Assembly: GCA_947501445.1 (NCBI GenBank)
Contig: CANMVS010000006.1
Location: 124,001 to 188,000 of the forward strand
Length of the DNA: 64,000 nucleotides
Origin: an uncultured Rhizobiaceae group bacterium
GTDB lineage: Bacteria; Pseudomonadota; Alphaproteobacteria; Rhizobiales; Rhizobiaceae
Direction: 5' to 3'
In this document: in pieces, positions 26,049 through 36,837 of the stretch
How the letters are laid out: every line of letters starts with the position of its first letter
Numbering within the stretch: position 1 is the stretch's first letter
Translations under genes and position numbers: made by a program
Notes under the pieces: model-generated
Databases searched by the model: none
The model's input: the letters and a program-made list of their open reading frames with translations, nothing else
What the model was told of the DNA's origin: nothing

Positions 26049-27215
26049 TTAGCGAAGGCGTTCCATGATCGAGACATAATTGGCAACTGCCGCCCCGCCC
26101 ATATTGAATATGCCGCCGAGCTTGGCGTCCTTAACCTGGATATCACCAGCCTCACCACAGAGCTGCATGGCGGTCAAAGCATGCATGGATACGCCGGTGG
26201 CACCGATGGGATGTCCCTTGGCTTTCAGTCCTCCCGACGGATTGATCGGAAGGCGGCCATCCTTGGCGGTTTCTCCGGAAAGGGCAAGTGCGCCACCCTG
26301 CCCGCGCTTTGCAAGGCCCATGGCCTCATATTCGATCAACTCAGCAATCGTGAAACAGTCGTGAGTTTCAACAAAGGACAGATCATCAAGACCAACCCCG
26401 GCACTTTTCAAGGCGCGCAACCAACCTTCTTCGCATCCTTCAAATAGAAGAATATCGCGTTTTGACATGGGCAGAAAATCCTGAACATGCTCGGCGGCGC
26501 GAAACATGACAGCACGGGGTGCCTGCATGGCCGCGCCCAGCTCTGTCAGCACGATGGCCGCTGCGCCGTCTGATACAAGAGAGCAATCGGTGCGTTTCAA
26601 AGGTCCGGCGACAAAGGGATTCTTTTCACTTTCGTTGCGACAGAAGTCATACCCCAGGTCTTTGCGCATCTGCGCATAGGGATTGCTGACACCGTTTTTG
26701 TGATTTTTGGAAGCCAGCATGGCCAGGGCATCGGACTGATCACCGTGGCGCTGGAAATAGGCATCGGCAATCTGGCCGAAGACACCGGCAAAGCCTGCCG
26801 GGATGTCATCATCTTCTGGCAGGTAAGAGGCTTTTTTCAGGTTTTCGCCTATCTGGGGACCAGGCGTTGTGGTCATTTGCTCAACGCCGACAACCAGAAC
26901 ATTGCGGGCGCTGCCTGCACCAATGGCCTTCAAACCCTGATGGATGGCCGCCGAACCGGTTGCACAGGCATTTTCAACCCGCGTTGCCGGTTTAAAACGC
27001 AGGCGATCGTCTGCCTGGAGCACGAGACTGGCGGTAAAATCCTGCCTGCTGAACCCGGCATTGAAATGACCAAGTACGATTTCGTCGACATCGCCCGGCT
27101 CCAACCCGGCATGCGCAATCGCCTGCGTTGCCACGCCGACGATCAGGCTTTCGACGGTTTCGTCCTGATGCTTGCCAAATTTAGAGTGGGCCCAACCGGT
27201 AATACAGGCAGTCAT
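26049..27215 (-). CDS. Thiolase-family acetyl-CoA acetyltransferase (SCP2-like subgroup)
   Basis: 388-aa thiolase-fold protein. The nucleophile is C84 in VENACATGSAA. GGLKAKGHPIGATG carries the catalytic histidine and ETHDCFT the second-subgroup signature. The last block NMGGAAVANY replaces the usual CGGG cysteine loop, as in SCP-2/non-specific thiolases. ATG 27215 has GGAG upstream. No OB-fold partner protein (DUF35) is adjacent, unlike many members. It may act on acyl-CoAs from amino-acid or aromatic catabolism, but the context does not specify. Confidence 0.82.
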   Translation of the reverse strand: MTACITGWAHSKFGKHQDETVESLIVGVATQAIAHAGLEPGDVDEIVLGHFNAGFSRQDFTASLVLQADDRLRFKPATRVENACATGSAAIHQGLKAIGAGSARNVLVVGVEQMTTTPGPQIGENLKKASYLPEDDDIPAGFAGVFGQIADAYFQRHGDQSDALAMLASKNHKNGVSNPYAQMRKDLGYDFCRNESEKNPFVAGPLKRTDCSLVSDGAAAIVLTELGAAMQAPRAVMFRAAEHVQDFLPMSKRDILLFEGCEEGWLRALKSAGVGLDDLSFVETHDCFTIAELIEYEAMGLAKRGQGGALALSGETAKDGRLPINPSGGLKAKGHPIGATGVSMHALTAMQLCGEAGDIQVKDAKLGGIFNMGGAAVANYVSIMERLR

Positions 27216-27517
27216 ACTACAATCTCCGCGGTGCACCGGCAGCGCTTGGCCCGGTGTTGTTGATCATTGTCTCTCCGCGCCCTCTCCAACATCCGGGCAC
27301 AGATCGTCATTCCAATAGATAACGCATGGCCATTGTTTTGCCAGACGAAAGTTGTTCAACCCTTAACAATATACGCAGGTGGATGCAACATTCTTGTTGC
27401 ACCGCAAACAAATGTGGCCACACGCAATTGCGGTGGCCACTTTTCAATGTGCAATTTTTTGTCCCGGATGACCAAAACTGATCAGGCCGCCATCGCAATC
27501 ATATTCTTCAACGGAAC
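27216..27517. other. Intergenic region with palindromic elements
   Basis: About 300 bp between the aldehyde dehydrogenase stop and the thiolase start. It contains a TGCAACA/TGTTGCA hairpin with a 4-nt loop (27384-27401) and a nested palindrome: two GTGGCCAC boxes (27414-27421 and 27433-27440) around CGCAATTGCG. These could serve as terminator and operator. No gene is seen. Confidence 0.5.
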
Positions 27518-28945
27518 CTAGTAGCCACTGATAGCCTTTACCTCGAGGAAATCCTCCAGTCCCCAGCGACCGCCTTCGCGTCCATTACCGGACTGTTTAT
27601 AACCGCCAAACGGGCTACCCGCCGGACGGCTGGCGCCGTTGATCAGAACCATTCCGGCACGCAAATTCTTGGCGACTCGCCGCGCCTTGGCCTGATCACC
27701 ACTTTGTATGTAAGCGGCCAGACCATATGGGGTGTCATTAGCAATGGCCACAGCCTCTTCCTCGGTATCAAACGGAATCATTGCCAATACCGGGCCAAAG
27801 ACTTCTTCGCGTGCGATGGTCATGTCATTGTTGATATCGGCAAATATGGTTGGTTTGACAAAATAACCGCGATTGAGCCCATCCGGGCGGCCTGGACCAC
27901 CGGCAACAACACGGGCGCCTTCTTCAATGGCAACATTGATCAGGCCCTGGACCTTGTTGTATTGGGCTTCACTGACAAGTGGCCCGATGTGACGCCCTTC
28001 TTGTGCCGGATCGCCAACCTTCACTTTTTCAGCAGTCGCCGCCGCCAGAGCAATGGCATCTTCATAGACAGAGCGTTGAACCAGCATTCGGGTGGGTGCA
28101 TTGCACGATTGCCCGGTATTGCCGAAACAGCCAATTACGCCGCGTTTTATTGCTGCCGGCAAATCAACATCGTCAAACACGATATTGGGCGACTTGCCGC
28201 CAAGTTCCAGGGTGACACGTTTGACCGATTCTGCAGCCGCCTTTGTCACCGCTGCGCCCGCCCGGGTCGATCCGGTGAAAGACATCATATCAATATCAGG
28301 ATGGCGTGACATGGCTTCACCCACCACCGGCCCTTCACCATTGACCAGATTGAAAACCCCAGGAGGGAACCCGGCCTCATCCAGCATTTCGGCAAAGACA
28401 ATCGCCGAAAGCGGCGCGATTTCACTGGGCTTCAGCACACAGGTGCAGCCAACGGCCAGAGCCGGAACCACTTTCAAGGCAATCTGGTTGACAGGCCAGT
28501 TCCAGGGCGTGATCAGTCCGCAAACACCAATTGGCTCGTGGACGATATGTTCTCCGGCACCATTGTAGTCCTCTTCAAACTGATAGGCGGACAAGGCTTC
28601 GATAAATCCCTGTACGTGGAAAGGACCGGAGCCAGCCTGCGCGGTTCGTGCAAGCGAGATGGGCGCCCCCATTTCAGCCGATACTGCCTGTGCCATATCT
28701 TCGTTGCGCCGTTCCATGACCGCAAGCAATTTATTGATGAGTGCCAGGCGTTCTTCCCGACTGGTCAGGCTGAATGTTTCGAATGCATTCTTCGCCGCAC
28801 TGACCGCACGATCCACGTCGGCCTCAGAACCGAGTGAGATAACCGCGCAGGCCTCTTCTGTTGCCGGGTTGATGACATCACAATCGTTGGGCACGACCGG
28901 TGCCACCCATTCGCCGTCTATGTAGAAATTGGTCTTGTTCAACAT
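27518..28945 (-). CDS. NAD(P)-dependent aldehyde dehydrogenase
   Basis: 475-aa ALDH-superfamily enzyme. Cofactor motif FTGSTRAG, the general base in LELGGKSPN, the catalytic cysteine in GNTGQSCNAPTRM and the C-terminal PFGGYKQSGNGREGG are complete. It closely resembles broad-range aldehyde dehydrogenases of alphaproteobacteria. It is divergent from betC with a 394-bp shared promoter region, but is itself not a typical BetB, which is encoded separately at 30869. The substrate is not determinable. Confidence 0.9.
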   Translation of the reverse strand: MLNKTNFYIDGEWVAPVVPNDCDVINPATEEACAVISLGSEADVDRAVSAAKNAFETFSLTSREERLALINKLLAVMERRNEDMAQAVSAEMGAPISLARTAQAGSGPFHVQGFIEALSAYQFEEDYNGAGEHIVHEPIGVCGLITPWNWPVNQIALKVVPALAVGCTCVLKPSEIAPLSAIVFAEMLDEAGFPPGVFNLVNGEGPVVGEAMSRHPDIDMMSFTGSTRAGAAVTKAAAESVKRVTLELGGKSPNIVFDDVDLPAAIKRGVIGCFGNTGQSCNAPTRMLVQRSVYEDAIALAAATAEKVKVGDPAQEGRHIGPLVSEAQYNKVQGLINVAIEEGARVVAGGPGRPDGLNRGYFVKPTIFADINNDMTIAREEVFGPVLAMIPFDTEEEAVAIANDTPYGLAAYIQSGDQAKARRVAKNLRAGMVLINGASRPAGSPFGGYKQSGNGREGGRWGLEDFLEVKAISGY

Positions 28946-29339
28946 GGTGCACCTCGTTGGCTCTATGGAATGCGAAATTCATATAGGCTTTGACCGTAAA
29001 ATCAAACAAATTCAGTTTGGCCTTAGACCCATTTGGTCTAATTCTTTTTTCCTCAAGACACTTAACTGCGTCAACCTGTTTTGCCTCGCCGGTCAATGGT
29101 TTCTCTATCAAAACAGGCCATGCGGCCAGTATGATCTGCGGGTTGAATTTTTTTTCTTGAATGAACGACCAATAAAAAATATTTATAAGATTAACTCCAC
29201 CCGAAAGCCTGTGCATTTGCACGCGCTCCTTTGAGGCGGAAACAGGGCCTGGTCTAACCTAGTCGACCCAATTAGTGGATTTGGCGGATCAATACAGATG
29301 GTGCATCGCTGCCATGCAGCCAAACTGAAGGACGCCACA
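28946..29339. promoter_or_regulatory. Divergent promoter region of ALDH and betCBA
   Basis: A 394-bp A/T-rich region without a gene. It holds the inverted repeat TTAGACC-N5-GGTCTAA (29023-29041) and another GGTCTAA at 29251-29257 inside a looser GGTC/GACC dyad. The shared GGTCTAA unit suggests sites for one regulator, perhaps BetI-like, although no betI gene is present in the window. Confidence 0.5.
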
Positions 29340-30866
29340 ATGCGTGCAAATCCCAATGTATTGATCATTATGGTCGATCAGCTGAATGGTACGCTGTTTC
29401 CTGATGGGCCGGCGCAATGGCTCCATGCGCCGCATTTGAAGGCGCTGGCCGCGCGCTCATGCCTGTTTGCCAATAATTACACTGCCTCACCGCTTTGCGC
29501 TCCGGGCCGCGCGTCATTCATGTCCGGACAATTACCAAGCCGAACCCGTGTCTACGACAATGCAGCAGAATTTGGTTCAGATATTCCAACCTATGCCCAC
29601 CATTTGCGCAGGCAAGGTTATTATACGTGTCTGTCCGGTAAAATGCATTTTGTCGGCCCAGACCAGCTGCACGGATTTGAAGAGCGCCTGACCACTGACA
29701 TTTACCCTGCAGATTTTGGCTGGACACCCGACTATCGCAAACCGGGTGAACGTATTGACTGGTGGTATCACAATCTTGGATCGGTGACGGGTGCTGGCGT
29801 TGCAGAAACCTCAAATCAAATGGAATATGACGACGAAGTTGCGTTTCACGGCATGCAGAAACTTTACCAGCTTGCCCGTCTGTCCGACGATGTGGAGGCA
29901 AGGCCATGGTGCCTGACCGTGTCATTCACCCATCCGCATGACCCCTATGTGGCACGCAGGAAATACTGGGATCTTTATGAGGATTGCGCCCATCTGGAAC
30001 CGGAGACTGATCCTATTTCCTTCGATGAGCAGGACCCCCATTCCCAGCGCCTCTATCTGGCCAATGATTACCGCAAATTCGACATTACCGGGGACAACGT
30101 GCGGCAGGCCCGCCGTGGCTACTTTGCCAATATTTCCTATCTGGATGACAAGGTCGGCGAATTGATGCGCGTACTTGAAGACACACGCATGCTTGACGAA
30201 ACCATCATCGTCTTTTGTTCCGATCACGGCGACATGCTGGGAGAGCGCGGGCTCTGGTTCAAAATGAGCTTTTTCGAAGGTTCTTCCCGTGTCCCACTGA
30301 TGATAAGTGGACCGGATATAAAGCCACAATGTATCGAAACACCGGTTTCCAATCTGGACATCAATCCGACACTTGCGGATCTGGCCGGCATATCACTGGA
30401 TGCGGTCCAACCATGGACAGATGGCGAGAGCTTGCTACCGCTGATCAACGGGGTTGAACGTACCACACCTGTCTTGATGGAGTATGCTGCCGAAGGCTCC
30501 TATGCCCCGCTCGTTTGCATCCGCCAGCACCAATATAAATATGTTGAATGCACGCTGGACCCACCGCAACTTTTTGATCTGAAGAACGATCCGCTGGAGC
30601 GCAACAACCTTGCCGGCGACCCGGATAGCGCTGCCACTCTTGCGACGTTTGCAGCAATTTCCAGGGACCGCTGGAATCTTGATCAATTTGATTCAGGCGT
30701 GCGTGAGAGCCAGGCCCGTCGCTGGGTCGTTTATGAAGCACTACGCAATGGCTCCTACTACCCGTGGGATTACCAACCACTGCAAAAAGCCTCCGAGCGC
30801 TACATGCGCAACCATATGGACCTGAACATTCTGGAGGAAAGCAAACGCTTTCCCCGTGGAGAATAA
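29340..30866 (+). CDS. betC: Choline-sulfatase
   Basis: Hydrolyses choline-O-sulfate to choline and sulfate, the first step of glycine betaine synthesis from choline sulfate. The formylglycine motif C53-A-P-G-R57 ([13 protein letters not shown]), the metal aspartates at the N-terminus (IIMVDQLNG) and [15 protein letters not shown] are present. ATG 29340 follows AAGGA. 508 aa matches Sinorhizobium BetC, whose catalytic Cys is at 54. It is first gene of betC-betB-betA. Confidence 0.93.
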   Translation: MRANPNVLIIMVDQLNGTLFPDGPAQWLHAPHLKALAARSCLFANNYTASPLCAPGRASFMSGQLPSRTRVYDNAAEFGSDIPTYAHHLRRQGYYTCLSGKMHFVGPDQLHGFEERLTTDIYPADFGWTPDYRKPGERIDWWYHNLGSVTGAGVAETSNQMEYDDEVAFHGMQKLYQLARLSDDVEARPWCLTVSFTHPHDPYVARRKYWDLYEDCAHLEPETDPISFDEQDPHSQRLYLANDYRKFDITGDNVRQARRGYFANISYLDDKVGELMRVLEDTRMLDETIIVFCSDHGDMLGERGLWFKMSFFEGSSRVPLMISGPDIKPQCIETPVSNLDINPTLADLAGISLDAVQPWTDGESLLPLINGVERTTPVLMEYAAEGSYAPLVCIRQHQYKYVECTLDPPQLFDLKNDPLERNNLAGDPDSAATLATFAAISRDRWNLDQFDSGVRESQARRWVVYEALRNGSYYPWDYQPLQKASERYMRNHMDLNILEESKRFPRGE

Positions 30867-30868
30867 TT

Positions 30869-32341
30869 GTGACAAAACTCAAAGCACAACCAACTGCCTC
30901 GCATTTTATCAACGGTGAATTCGTCGAGGACAAAAACGGCGCTGTGATTGAATGCATATATCCTGCCACCGGTGAGATCATCGCCCAATTGCATTCCGCC
31001 ACCCCATCGATCATTGAAAAAGCCGTCAGTGCAGCGGTAGCAGGTCAAAAAATCTGGGCCAGAATGTCAGGAACCGAACGCGGCCGCGTTCTGCGCCGGG
31101 CTGCCGATATGATTCGCGATCGCAATCAGGCCCTGTCGGCGCTTGAAACCCTGGACACGGGCAAGCCAATGCAGGAAACACTGGTTGCCGATGCCACATC
31201 AGGTGCTGATGCATTGGAGTATTTTGGCGGGTTGGCGGCCACAATCAATGGCGAACACATCGATCTTGGCGGCGATTTTGTCTATACCCGTCGCGAACCG
31301 CTGGGTGTATGCGTTGGCATTGGCGCCTGGAACTATCCAACGCAAATCGCCTGCTGGAAGGGCGCGCCTGCGCTTGCCTGCGGCAATGCAATGATCTTCA
31401 AACCATCCGAGACAACGCCGCTTTGCGCCCTTGAGGTTGCTAAAATACTCCATGAGGCCGGGCTTCCAGCCGGTGTTTATAATGTGGTTCAGGGGTATGG
31501 CGATGTTGGTGCGGCGCTCACCACCCATGACGATGTCGACAAGGTTTCACTGACCGGATCGGTTCCCACAGGCAAGAAAGTCATGGCGGCCGCTGCTGCA
31601 GGTATTCGCCACGTCACCATGGAACTGGGTGGAAAGTCGCCCATTATCGTTTTTGAAGATGCTGATATAGACGACGCGATCGGAGGCGCCTTGCTCGGCA
31701 ACTTTTATTCAAGTGGTCAGGTCTGCTCCAACGGAACGCGGGTCTTTGTTCACAGCTCCCGCATGGCTGAATTTCTTGAAAAATTAACTGCCCGCACACA
31801 GGCAATCACCATTGGTGATCCGGCCAATGAGGCCACACAGATGGGCCCTGTGGTCAGCGCTGCGCAGCGTGACAAAGTGATGGACTATGTGGCGATTGGA
31901 AAGGCCGAGGGTGCCCGGCTTGTCACGGGTGGCAACACATTGCGTATCGAAGGCATGGAGAACGGCTTTTTTGTTGAACCGACGGTATTTGCCGATGTGA
32001 CGGATACCATGCGCATTGCGAAGGAGGAAATCTTCGGTCCGGTCATGAGCGTACTTTCATTTGATGAGGAAGATGACGTTGTTGCCCGCGCCAATGACAC
32101 CGAATTCGGCCTGTCGGCTGGTATCTTTACAAAAGACCTGACGCGGGCACACCGGGTGATTGCCGAACTCAAGGCTGGAAGCTGCTGGATCAATACCTAT
32201 AATCTGGCACCGGTTGAGGCGCCCTTTGGCGGCTACAAGCGCTCGGGCGTCGGGCGCGAGAATTCACGCGCAGCACTAGAATATTACAGTCAGATCAAGA
32301 GTGTTTATGTGGCTAGTGGCCCCGTTGACTGCCCCTACTGA
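30869..32341 (+). CDS. betB: Betaine aldehyde dehydrogenase
   Basis: Oxidises betaine aldehyde to glycine betaine. It starts with GTG at 30869, two bases after the betC stop, with GTGGAGAA as ribosome site. ALDH landmarks are [42 protein letters not shown] and the cysteine of [14 protein letters not shown], the last being characteristic of BetB. 490 aa. It lies between betC and betA in one operon. Confidence 0.95.
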   Translation: MTKLKAQPTASHFINGEFVEDKNGAVIECIYPATGEIIAQLHSATPSIIEKAVSAAVAGQKIWARMSGTERGRVLRRAADMIRDRNQALSALETLDTGKPMQETLVADATSGADALEYFGGLAATINGEHIDLGGDFVYTRREPLGVCVGIGAWNYPTQIACWKGAPALACGNAMIFKPSETTPLCALEVAKILHEAGLPAGVYNVVQGYGDVGAALTTHDDVDKVSLTGSVPTGKKVMAAAAAGIRHVTMELGGKSPIIVFEDADIDDAIGGALLGNFYSSGQVCSNGTRVFVHSSRMAEFLEKLTARTQAITIGDPANEATQMGPVVSAAQRDKVMDYVAIGKAEGARLVTGGNTLRIEGMENGFFVEPTVFADVTDTMRIAKEEIFGPVMSVLSFDEEDDVVARANDTEFGLSAGIFTKDLTRAHRVIAELKAGSCWINTYNLAPVEAPFGGYKRSGVGRENSRAALEYYSQIKSVYVASGPVDCPY

Positions 32342-32398
32342 CAATTCCTTTGGCGCGGGCAAAACGACCCGAGTGCCCATGTTGAGGTTCGAACGAAC

Positions 32399-34048
32399 AT
32401 GAACGCAGATTATATAATCATTGGCTCCGGATCAGCAGGGTCAGCAATGGCCAGCCGCCTTTCGGAAGACGGCAAACATTCGGTCATTGTGCTTGAGTAT
32501 GGCGGAAGTGATATTGGTCCATTCATTCAGATGCCAGCCGCCCTGTCCTACCCCATGAATATGGGAATCTACGACTGGGGCTACCATACCGAACCTGAAC
32601 CGCATCTTGGCGGCCGAAAACTCGCGGCACCTCGCGGCAAGGTCATCGGCGGTTCATCTTCCATCAACGGCATGGTCTACGTGCGCGGACATGCCGAAGA
32701 TTTCAACGGATGGGAAGAGGCTGGCGCGCAAGGCTGGTCTTACGCCGATGTTCTGCCCTATTTCCAACGCCTTGAAACCTCACACGGCGGGCAGGATCGC
32801 TGGCGCGGCACCGATGGCCCCTTGCACGTGCGGCGTGGTGGCAGCAAAAATCCGTTGTTTGAATGCTTCATTGAAGCTGGCAGACAGGCAGGCTTTGAAA
32901 CGACCGCTGACTATAATGGTGAAAAACAGGAAGGTTTCGGCCAGATGGAGCAGACAATCCATCGCGGCAAACGATGGTCTACTGCCAATGCCTATTTGAA
33001 ACCGGCGCTGAAACGACCCAACTTGACTCTGGTCAAATGTCTCGCTCGACGCATTATCATCGAAAACGGCCAGGCCACTGGTGTTGAAATCCAGCGCGGC
33101 AATAAAATTGAGATCGTGCGCGCTGATCGGGAAGTGATTCTGGCCGCATCCGCATTCAATTCTCCAAAATTGCTGATGCTTTCGGGTATTGGACCGGCAG
33201 CGCAGCTGCGGGATCTGGGTATCGACGTTGTGGCAGACAGGCCCGGCGTTGGGGCCAATCTGCAGGACCATCTGGAACTCTATGTGCAACAGGAATGCAC
33301 GCAGCCCATCACACTGTATTCGAAGCTCAATTTGATTTCCAAAGGTCTGATCGGCGCAGAATGGCTGTTCCTCAAATCCGGCCTTGGCACAAGCAATCAC
33401 TTCGAAGCGGCAGCTTTCGTGCGTTCGCGTGCCGGCATCCGTTATCCGGACATCCAATACCACTTTCTGCCCGTCGCAATCCGCTATGATGGAACGGCAG
33501 CGGCAAAGGCACACGGTTTCCAGGCCCATGTCGGCCCCATGCGATCCGCATCGCGCGGCCAGGTCACGCTGAAATCGTCGGACCCCAATGCTGCGCCATC
33601 CATTCAGTTCAACTATATGAGTGCTCAATCAGACTGGGAAGAATTTCGCCATTGCATTCGCCTTACCCGGGAGATCATTGGTCAGGAGGCTTTTGACGCC
33701 TATCGCGGCAAAGAAATTGCACCGGGAGATTCCGTGCAGACAGATGCTCAGCTCGATGCCTTTATTGCTGAACATGTGGAAAGTGCCTACCATCCCTGCG
33801 GTACATGCAAAATGGGTCATGCGGATGATCCAATGAGTGTCGTAGATCCACAATGCCGTGTCATTGGTGTCGATGGTTTGCGGGTCGCAGATTCCTCCAT
33901 CTTCCCGAACATTACCAACGGCAATCTCAATGGCCCGTCCATCATGGTCGGCGAAAAGGCATCGGATATGATTCTTGACAAGGCGCCATTGCCCCGATCC
34001 AATCTGGAACCGTGGATACATCCGCAGTGGGAGAAATCAGACAGATAG
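32399..34048 (+). CDS. betA: Choline dehydrogenase
   Basis: FAD-dependent GMC oxidoreductase that oxidises choline to betaine aldehyde, membrane-associated in related bacteria. The N-terminal [15 protein letters not shown] dinucleotide motif, [25 protein letters not shown] and the catalytic histidine of HPCGTCKMG are all intact. 549 aa. It starts 57 bp after betB. The operon order C-B-A is the rhizobial arrangement, but betI is missing. Confidence 0.94.
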   Translation: MNADYIIIGSGSAGSAMASRLSEDGKHSVIVLEYGGSDIGPFIQMPAALSYPMNMGIYDWGYHTEPEPHLGGRKLAAPRGKVIGGSSSINGMVYVRGHAEDFNGWEEAGAQGWSYADVLPYFQRLETSHGGQDRWRGTDGPLHVRRGGSKNPLFECFIEAGRQAGFETTADYNGEKQEGFGQMEQTIHRGKRWSTANAYLKPALKRPNLTLVKCLARRIIIENGQATGVEIQRGNKIEIVRADREVILAASAFNSPKLLMLSGIGPAAQLRDLGIDVVADRPGVGANLQDHLELYVQQECTQPITLYSKLNLISKGLIGAEWLFLKSGLGTSNHFEAAAFVRSRAGIRYPDIQYHFLPVAIRYDGTAAAKAHGFQAHVGPMRSASRGQVTLKSSDPNAAPSIQFNYMSAQSDWEEFRHCIRLTREIIGQEAFDAYRGKEIAPGDSVQTDAQLDAFIAEHVESAYHPCGTCKMGHADDPMSVVDPQCRVIGVDGLRVADSSIFPNITNGNLNGPSIMVGEKASDMILDKAPLPRSNLEPWIHPQWEKSDR

Positions 34049-34530
34049 CAACAGGCACCTGTTGTTCGAATCTGGTGGCGCGACGAAAGTGCAATGGTCA
34101 GGCAGAAATTGACAGAGGGCAATGCAGGAGCATGACGAGGGCCAATTTTGCTTCGTTGTGCGGTGTACCGTGCGTTGTTGTCCGGGTCCCCCAAAGGTAA
34201 TTTGCATTTGCTGCTCCAAAGCAACAATATTTCGTCACACAGCGCTTGATATTTTATCCGGAAATGCTAAGTGCAGGGTCCGGTCAGACAAACACACACT
34301 GATCATGATGGGGCGTAGCCAAGCGGTAAGGCAGCGGTTTTTGGTATCGCCATGCGCTGGTTCGAATCCAGCCGCCCCAGCCACCTTTCAATTCCCTCGA
34401 CACACGGCAATCACAGGTCAATTTCCGGCGTCGGACAAATCAGGTTTTGGCGGAATCGGCAAAGCCTGAATGCGTCAACACAATCAAAGGCCGACACCGT
34501 TGTCCCGTTGCTGACAAAACGTGAAACGGT
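34049..34530. other. Intergenic region holding tRNA-Gln and repeat copy D
   Basis: The first 260 bp after betA show no gene or clear terminator. tRNA-Gln (34309-34383) follows and repeat copy D fills the space up to the lysR stop. Confidence 0.7.
34309..34383 (+). tRNA. tRNA-Gln (anticodon TTG)
   Basis: Acceptor stem TGGGGCG (34309-34315) pairs with CGCCCCA (34373-34379), discriminator G and an encoded CCA follow. The anticodon stem GCGGT/ATCGC encloses the loop TTTTGGT, giving anticodon TTG. The T-arm has GGTTCGAATCC. 75 nt including CCA. Confidence 0.97.
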
Positions 34531-34533
34531 CTA
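34436..34533 (-). repeat. Dispersed two-hairpin repeat, copy D
   Basis: Reverse-orientation copy just downstream of tRNA-Gln. Its end at 34533 (read inward TAGACCGTTTCACG) supplies the TAG stop of the lysR gene, here through the opposite terminus to that used in copies B, C and E. The distal terminus is slightly degraded. Confidence 0.88.
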
Positions 34534-35439
34534 ATCAGGTACTGCCTTCTGCTCCCAATAGGGTGGTTTTCCATATTTTGTTTGCAGGAAATCAATCAGT
34601 ACCGCAACTTTTGGCGGCGTTATCCTGGCCGGTGGATAGACAGCCCAAATGTCACCACTGCGAGTGATCGGATAATCCTTCATGACTGCAACCAGAGACC
34701 CCCTGTGAAGATCTTCCCAGACATGGGCCACAGATTTGACGGAAAGGCCCAGGCCAAGTAAAGCCGCATCATAGGCATAGTCACCATTATCGCCGGTTAT
34801 GGTCGAAGAAACAGTGTGACTGATTTCACCCTTGGGACCTTGAAAATGCCACACCGGCAATGAGCTCATGCCGATGCAATCGTGTTGTGCCAGGTCAGAG
34901 GGCGTTTTAGGTTCACCACGCCGCGCAATATAGTTCGGGGAGGCACATAAAACCCTGCGGTTGCTGCCCAAACGACGCGCCATCAAAGTGGAATCAGGCA
35001 ATGGGGCGTTTCTTATCGCCAAATCAAATCCATCACCAATGATGTCAACAAGCCTGTCCGTGAAACTCATATCAATGCGTACCAGCGGGTAAAGCGCCAT
35101 GAATTCATTCAGGTAAGGCAGTATGTGGATACGGCCAAAGAAGCTATTGCTGGATATGCGTAATTGCCCGCGCGGCACATCTGATCTTGCATCAAGCGCA
35201 TCAAAGGCCATGTCCATTTCATCAAGCGCATTTTGTGCGTGATTGCGCAGCAAACGACCGGCTTCGGTAAGGGTCATTTGACGCGTTGATCTGGCCATAA
35301 GCTGTGCGCCAATTGCCTTTTCGAGTGTCGTCAAACGCGCACTTGAAGCGGATGGGGACAAACCAAATTGCCGCCCGGCCTCAGACAGGTTTCCAAGGTC
35401 TGCTACACGAACAAAAAACCGTAAATCATCAAGTCTCAT
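34531..35439 (-). CDS. LysR-family transcriptional regulator
   Basis: 302-aa LTTR: N-terminal winged helix (DLRFFVRVADLGNLSEAGRQFGLSPSASSARLTTLEKAIG) and a periplasmic-binding-like effector domain beginning GQLRISSNSFFGR. The sequence falls in the large group next to CrbR/DmlR-type regulators. No divergent target gene is evident: upstream is the 3' end of the GntR gene on the same strand. Its stop codon is the first codon of repeat copy D. Confidence 0.9.
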   Translation of the reverse strand: MRLDDLRFFVRVADLGNLSEAGRQFGLSPSASSARLTTLEKAIGAQLMARSTRQMTLTEAGRLLRNHAQNALDEMDMAFDALDARSDVPRGQLRISSNSFFGRIHILPYLNEFMALYPLVRIDMSFTDRLVDIIGDGFDLAIRNAPLPDSTLMARRLGSNRRVLCASPNYIARRGEPKTPSDLAQHDCIGMSSLPVWHFQGPKGEISHTVSSTITGDNGDYAYDAALLGLGLSVKSVAHVWEDLHRGSLVAVMKDYPITRSGDIWAVYPPARITPPKVAVLIDFLQTKYGKPPYWEQKAVPD

Positions 35440-35708
35440 CTTGCCAAAACTTCGAAAGGTTATGTGAATACAACCCTAATTATACCGACATTTGGCATGT
35501 GCGATAGTGTGTGTAGAGAAAGGATATGAACATGATGCATTCACATGACCATTACGAGACACGCGCCAGAGCATTGCGTCACCAGGCGATCTCATCAACT
35601 TTGCGGTCGTTTCGTCGCTGGATTGGCAGGCAAGCCATTCGCCGCCCATAATCATTGCCTGAAGTGCAGCCGGGGATAATTGTACGGGCGCGTTGTTAGG
35701 GCTTTTGT

Positions 35709-35730
35709 AAAAAATCCGGTATTTAACCGG
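35709..35730 (-). terminator. Intrinsic terminator of the GntR gene
   Basis: On the minus strand CCGGT-TAAAT-ACCGG is followed by ATTTTTT, 37 nt after the GntR stop. The stem is short (5 bp) but GC-rich and the T-run is good. Confidence 0.7.
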
Positions 35731-35766
35731 CGCGCCTGGTATCTCACTATCAGGCACAGGCGTGCC

Positions 35767-36456
35767 TCAGTCCTCGAAAAACTCCGGCCGGGCGCTGCGG
35801 GCAGTTTCAACCGTGCTGTCCAACCGTGTGAGGTGCTGGCGCAGCAGGTTCACCAGGCCGGCTTCGTATTTTGCTTTCAGGTGTTCATAGATACCCAAAT
35901 GGTCCTCATAAATTTCCGCAAGTCCTTCGCGCGAAGACAGGCTGATCATGCAAAGCCGATCGACATGAGCCTTATTCTGCGAAATGGTTTCAAAGGCGAA
36001 TTCACATTGCGCGGAGGCACAAATCAGATGATGGAACACATAGTCAAGCGCATGAAAATCCACCGCATTCAGCCCATCGACTGAACGCTTTTGCTGTTCA
36101 AGATTTTGCTCAAATGCTTCCGCATACTGCCCATCATAAACACCGCAAGCCCGGCGAACGACTTCGGTTTCAACAGCAGTTCGAATAAAACGGGAATTGA
36201 GAATTTCGCTTTTGGATATTTTGCGTATCAGGGTTGCCCGTTGAGGGCGAATCTCGAGCAACCGCATATTGCCAAGCCGGATAAATGCTTCGCGAACCGG
36301 TTGACGCGACACCTGGAATTGACCGGCAACATCCACCTCTGACAATTTGGTTCCCGGTGCCAACCGGAGCGAAATAATTTCGTTGTGCAATTGATCGAAG
36401 ACATCATCAACTGCTGATCGTCTCGGCGTGCTCACTTGAATAGACTGCATACCCAT
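35767..36456 (-). CDS. GntR-family regulator (FCD/FadR subfamily)
   Basis: 229-aa regulator. The N-terminal winged helix has SEVDVAGQFQVSRQPVREAFIRLGNMRLLEIRPQRATLI (about residues 37-75), then an all-helical FCD domain with the metal-binding Asp/His pattern (DFHALDYVFHHLI and the later DHLGIYEHLKA). Start at ATG 36456 has GAGGG 6 nt upstream. It is divergent from a TRAP importer and most likely its repressor, sensing a sugar acid or related metabolite (inference). A repeated TACCATAC element lies in the shared region. Confidence 0.9.
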   Translation of the reverse strand: MGMQSIQVSTPRRSAVDDVFDQLHNEIISLRLAPGTKLSEVDVAGQFQVSRQPVREAFIRLGNMRLLEIRPQRATLIRKISKSEILNSRFIRTAVETEVVRRACGVYDGQYAEAFEQNLEQQKRSVDGLNAVDFHALDYVFHHLICASAQCEFAFETISQNKAHVDRLCMISLSSREGLAEIYEDHLGIYEHLKAKYEAGLVNLLRQHLTRLDSTVETARSARPEFFED

Positions 36457-36837
36457 TTCACCCTCGCTACAGCTGCGGCATCTACCATACCAGGTTGGAC
36501 CTGAATAGTGCGTTTCCGCCAGACGCTCATCGTATCTCGTCATGCCCGACTATATTGCAGCACTTCCGACACGCCTTGAATCATCAATCAAAGCAACCTG
36601 AATATCGGACATCTATCGACGTTCTGCCATGCCTTCGGCCCTGGCAAGTTCCGACACATCTGCCGGTTTACCCCCCCTTGCCCAATCATGTTATACGTCC
36701 GAATGATGGATTACCATACTAGTCGACATTTTTCTTGACCTGTCTGCGATTCGGTGATTAATACGCCTTCATGTCTCACGGGAGGAGATGCTGGAAATGC
36801 GTTTTGGCATCGCCGCAGAGACCAAGGGAGAATTCAG
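36457..36837. promoter_or_regulatory. Divergent regulatory region gntR / dctPQM
   Basis: 381 bp without a gene. TACCATAC followed by CAG or TAG occurs at 36483-36490 and 36712-36719, one near each promoter, and is a candidate binding element for the GntR regulator. Confidence 0.45.
36735..36764 (+). promoter_or_regulatory. Candidate sigma-70 promoter of the TRAP operon
   Basis: TTGACC and TAATAC separated by 18 nt, about 74 bp before the dctP start and just downstream of the second TACCATAC element. Confidence 0.4.

Noticed and set aside
32780-33628. 282-codon frame antisense to betA
   Set aside because: Lies wholly inside betA, composition mirrors the coding strand, and no motif is visible.
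35476-35757. 93-codon minus-strand frame between lysR and the GntR gene
   Set aside because: It runs straight through the GntR terminator hairpin and T-run (35709-35730), has no ribosome site and resembles no family that I know.
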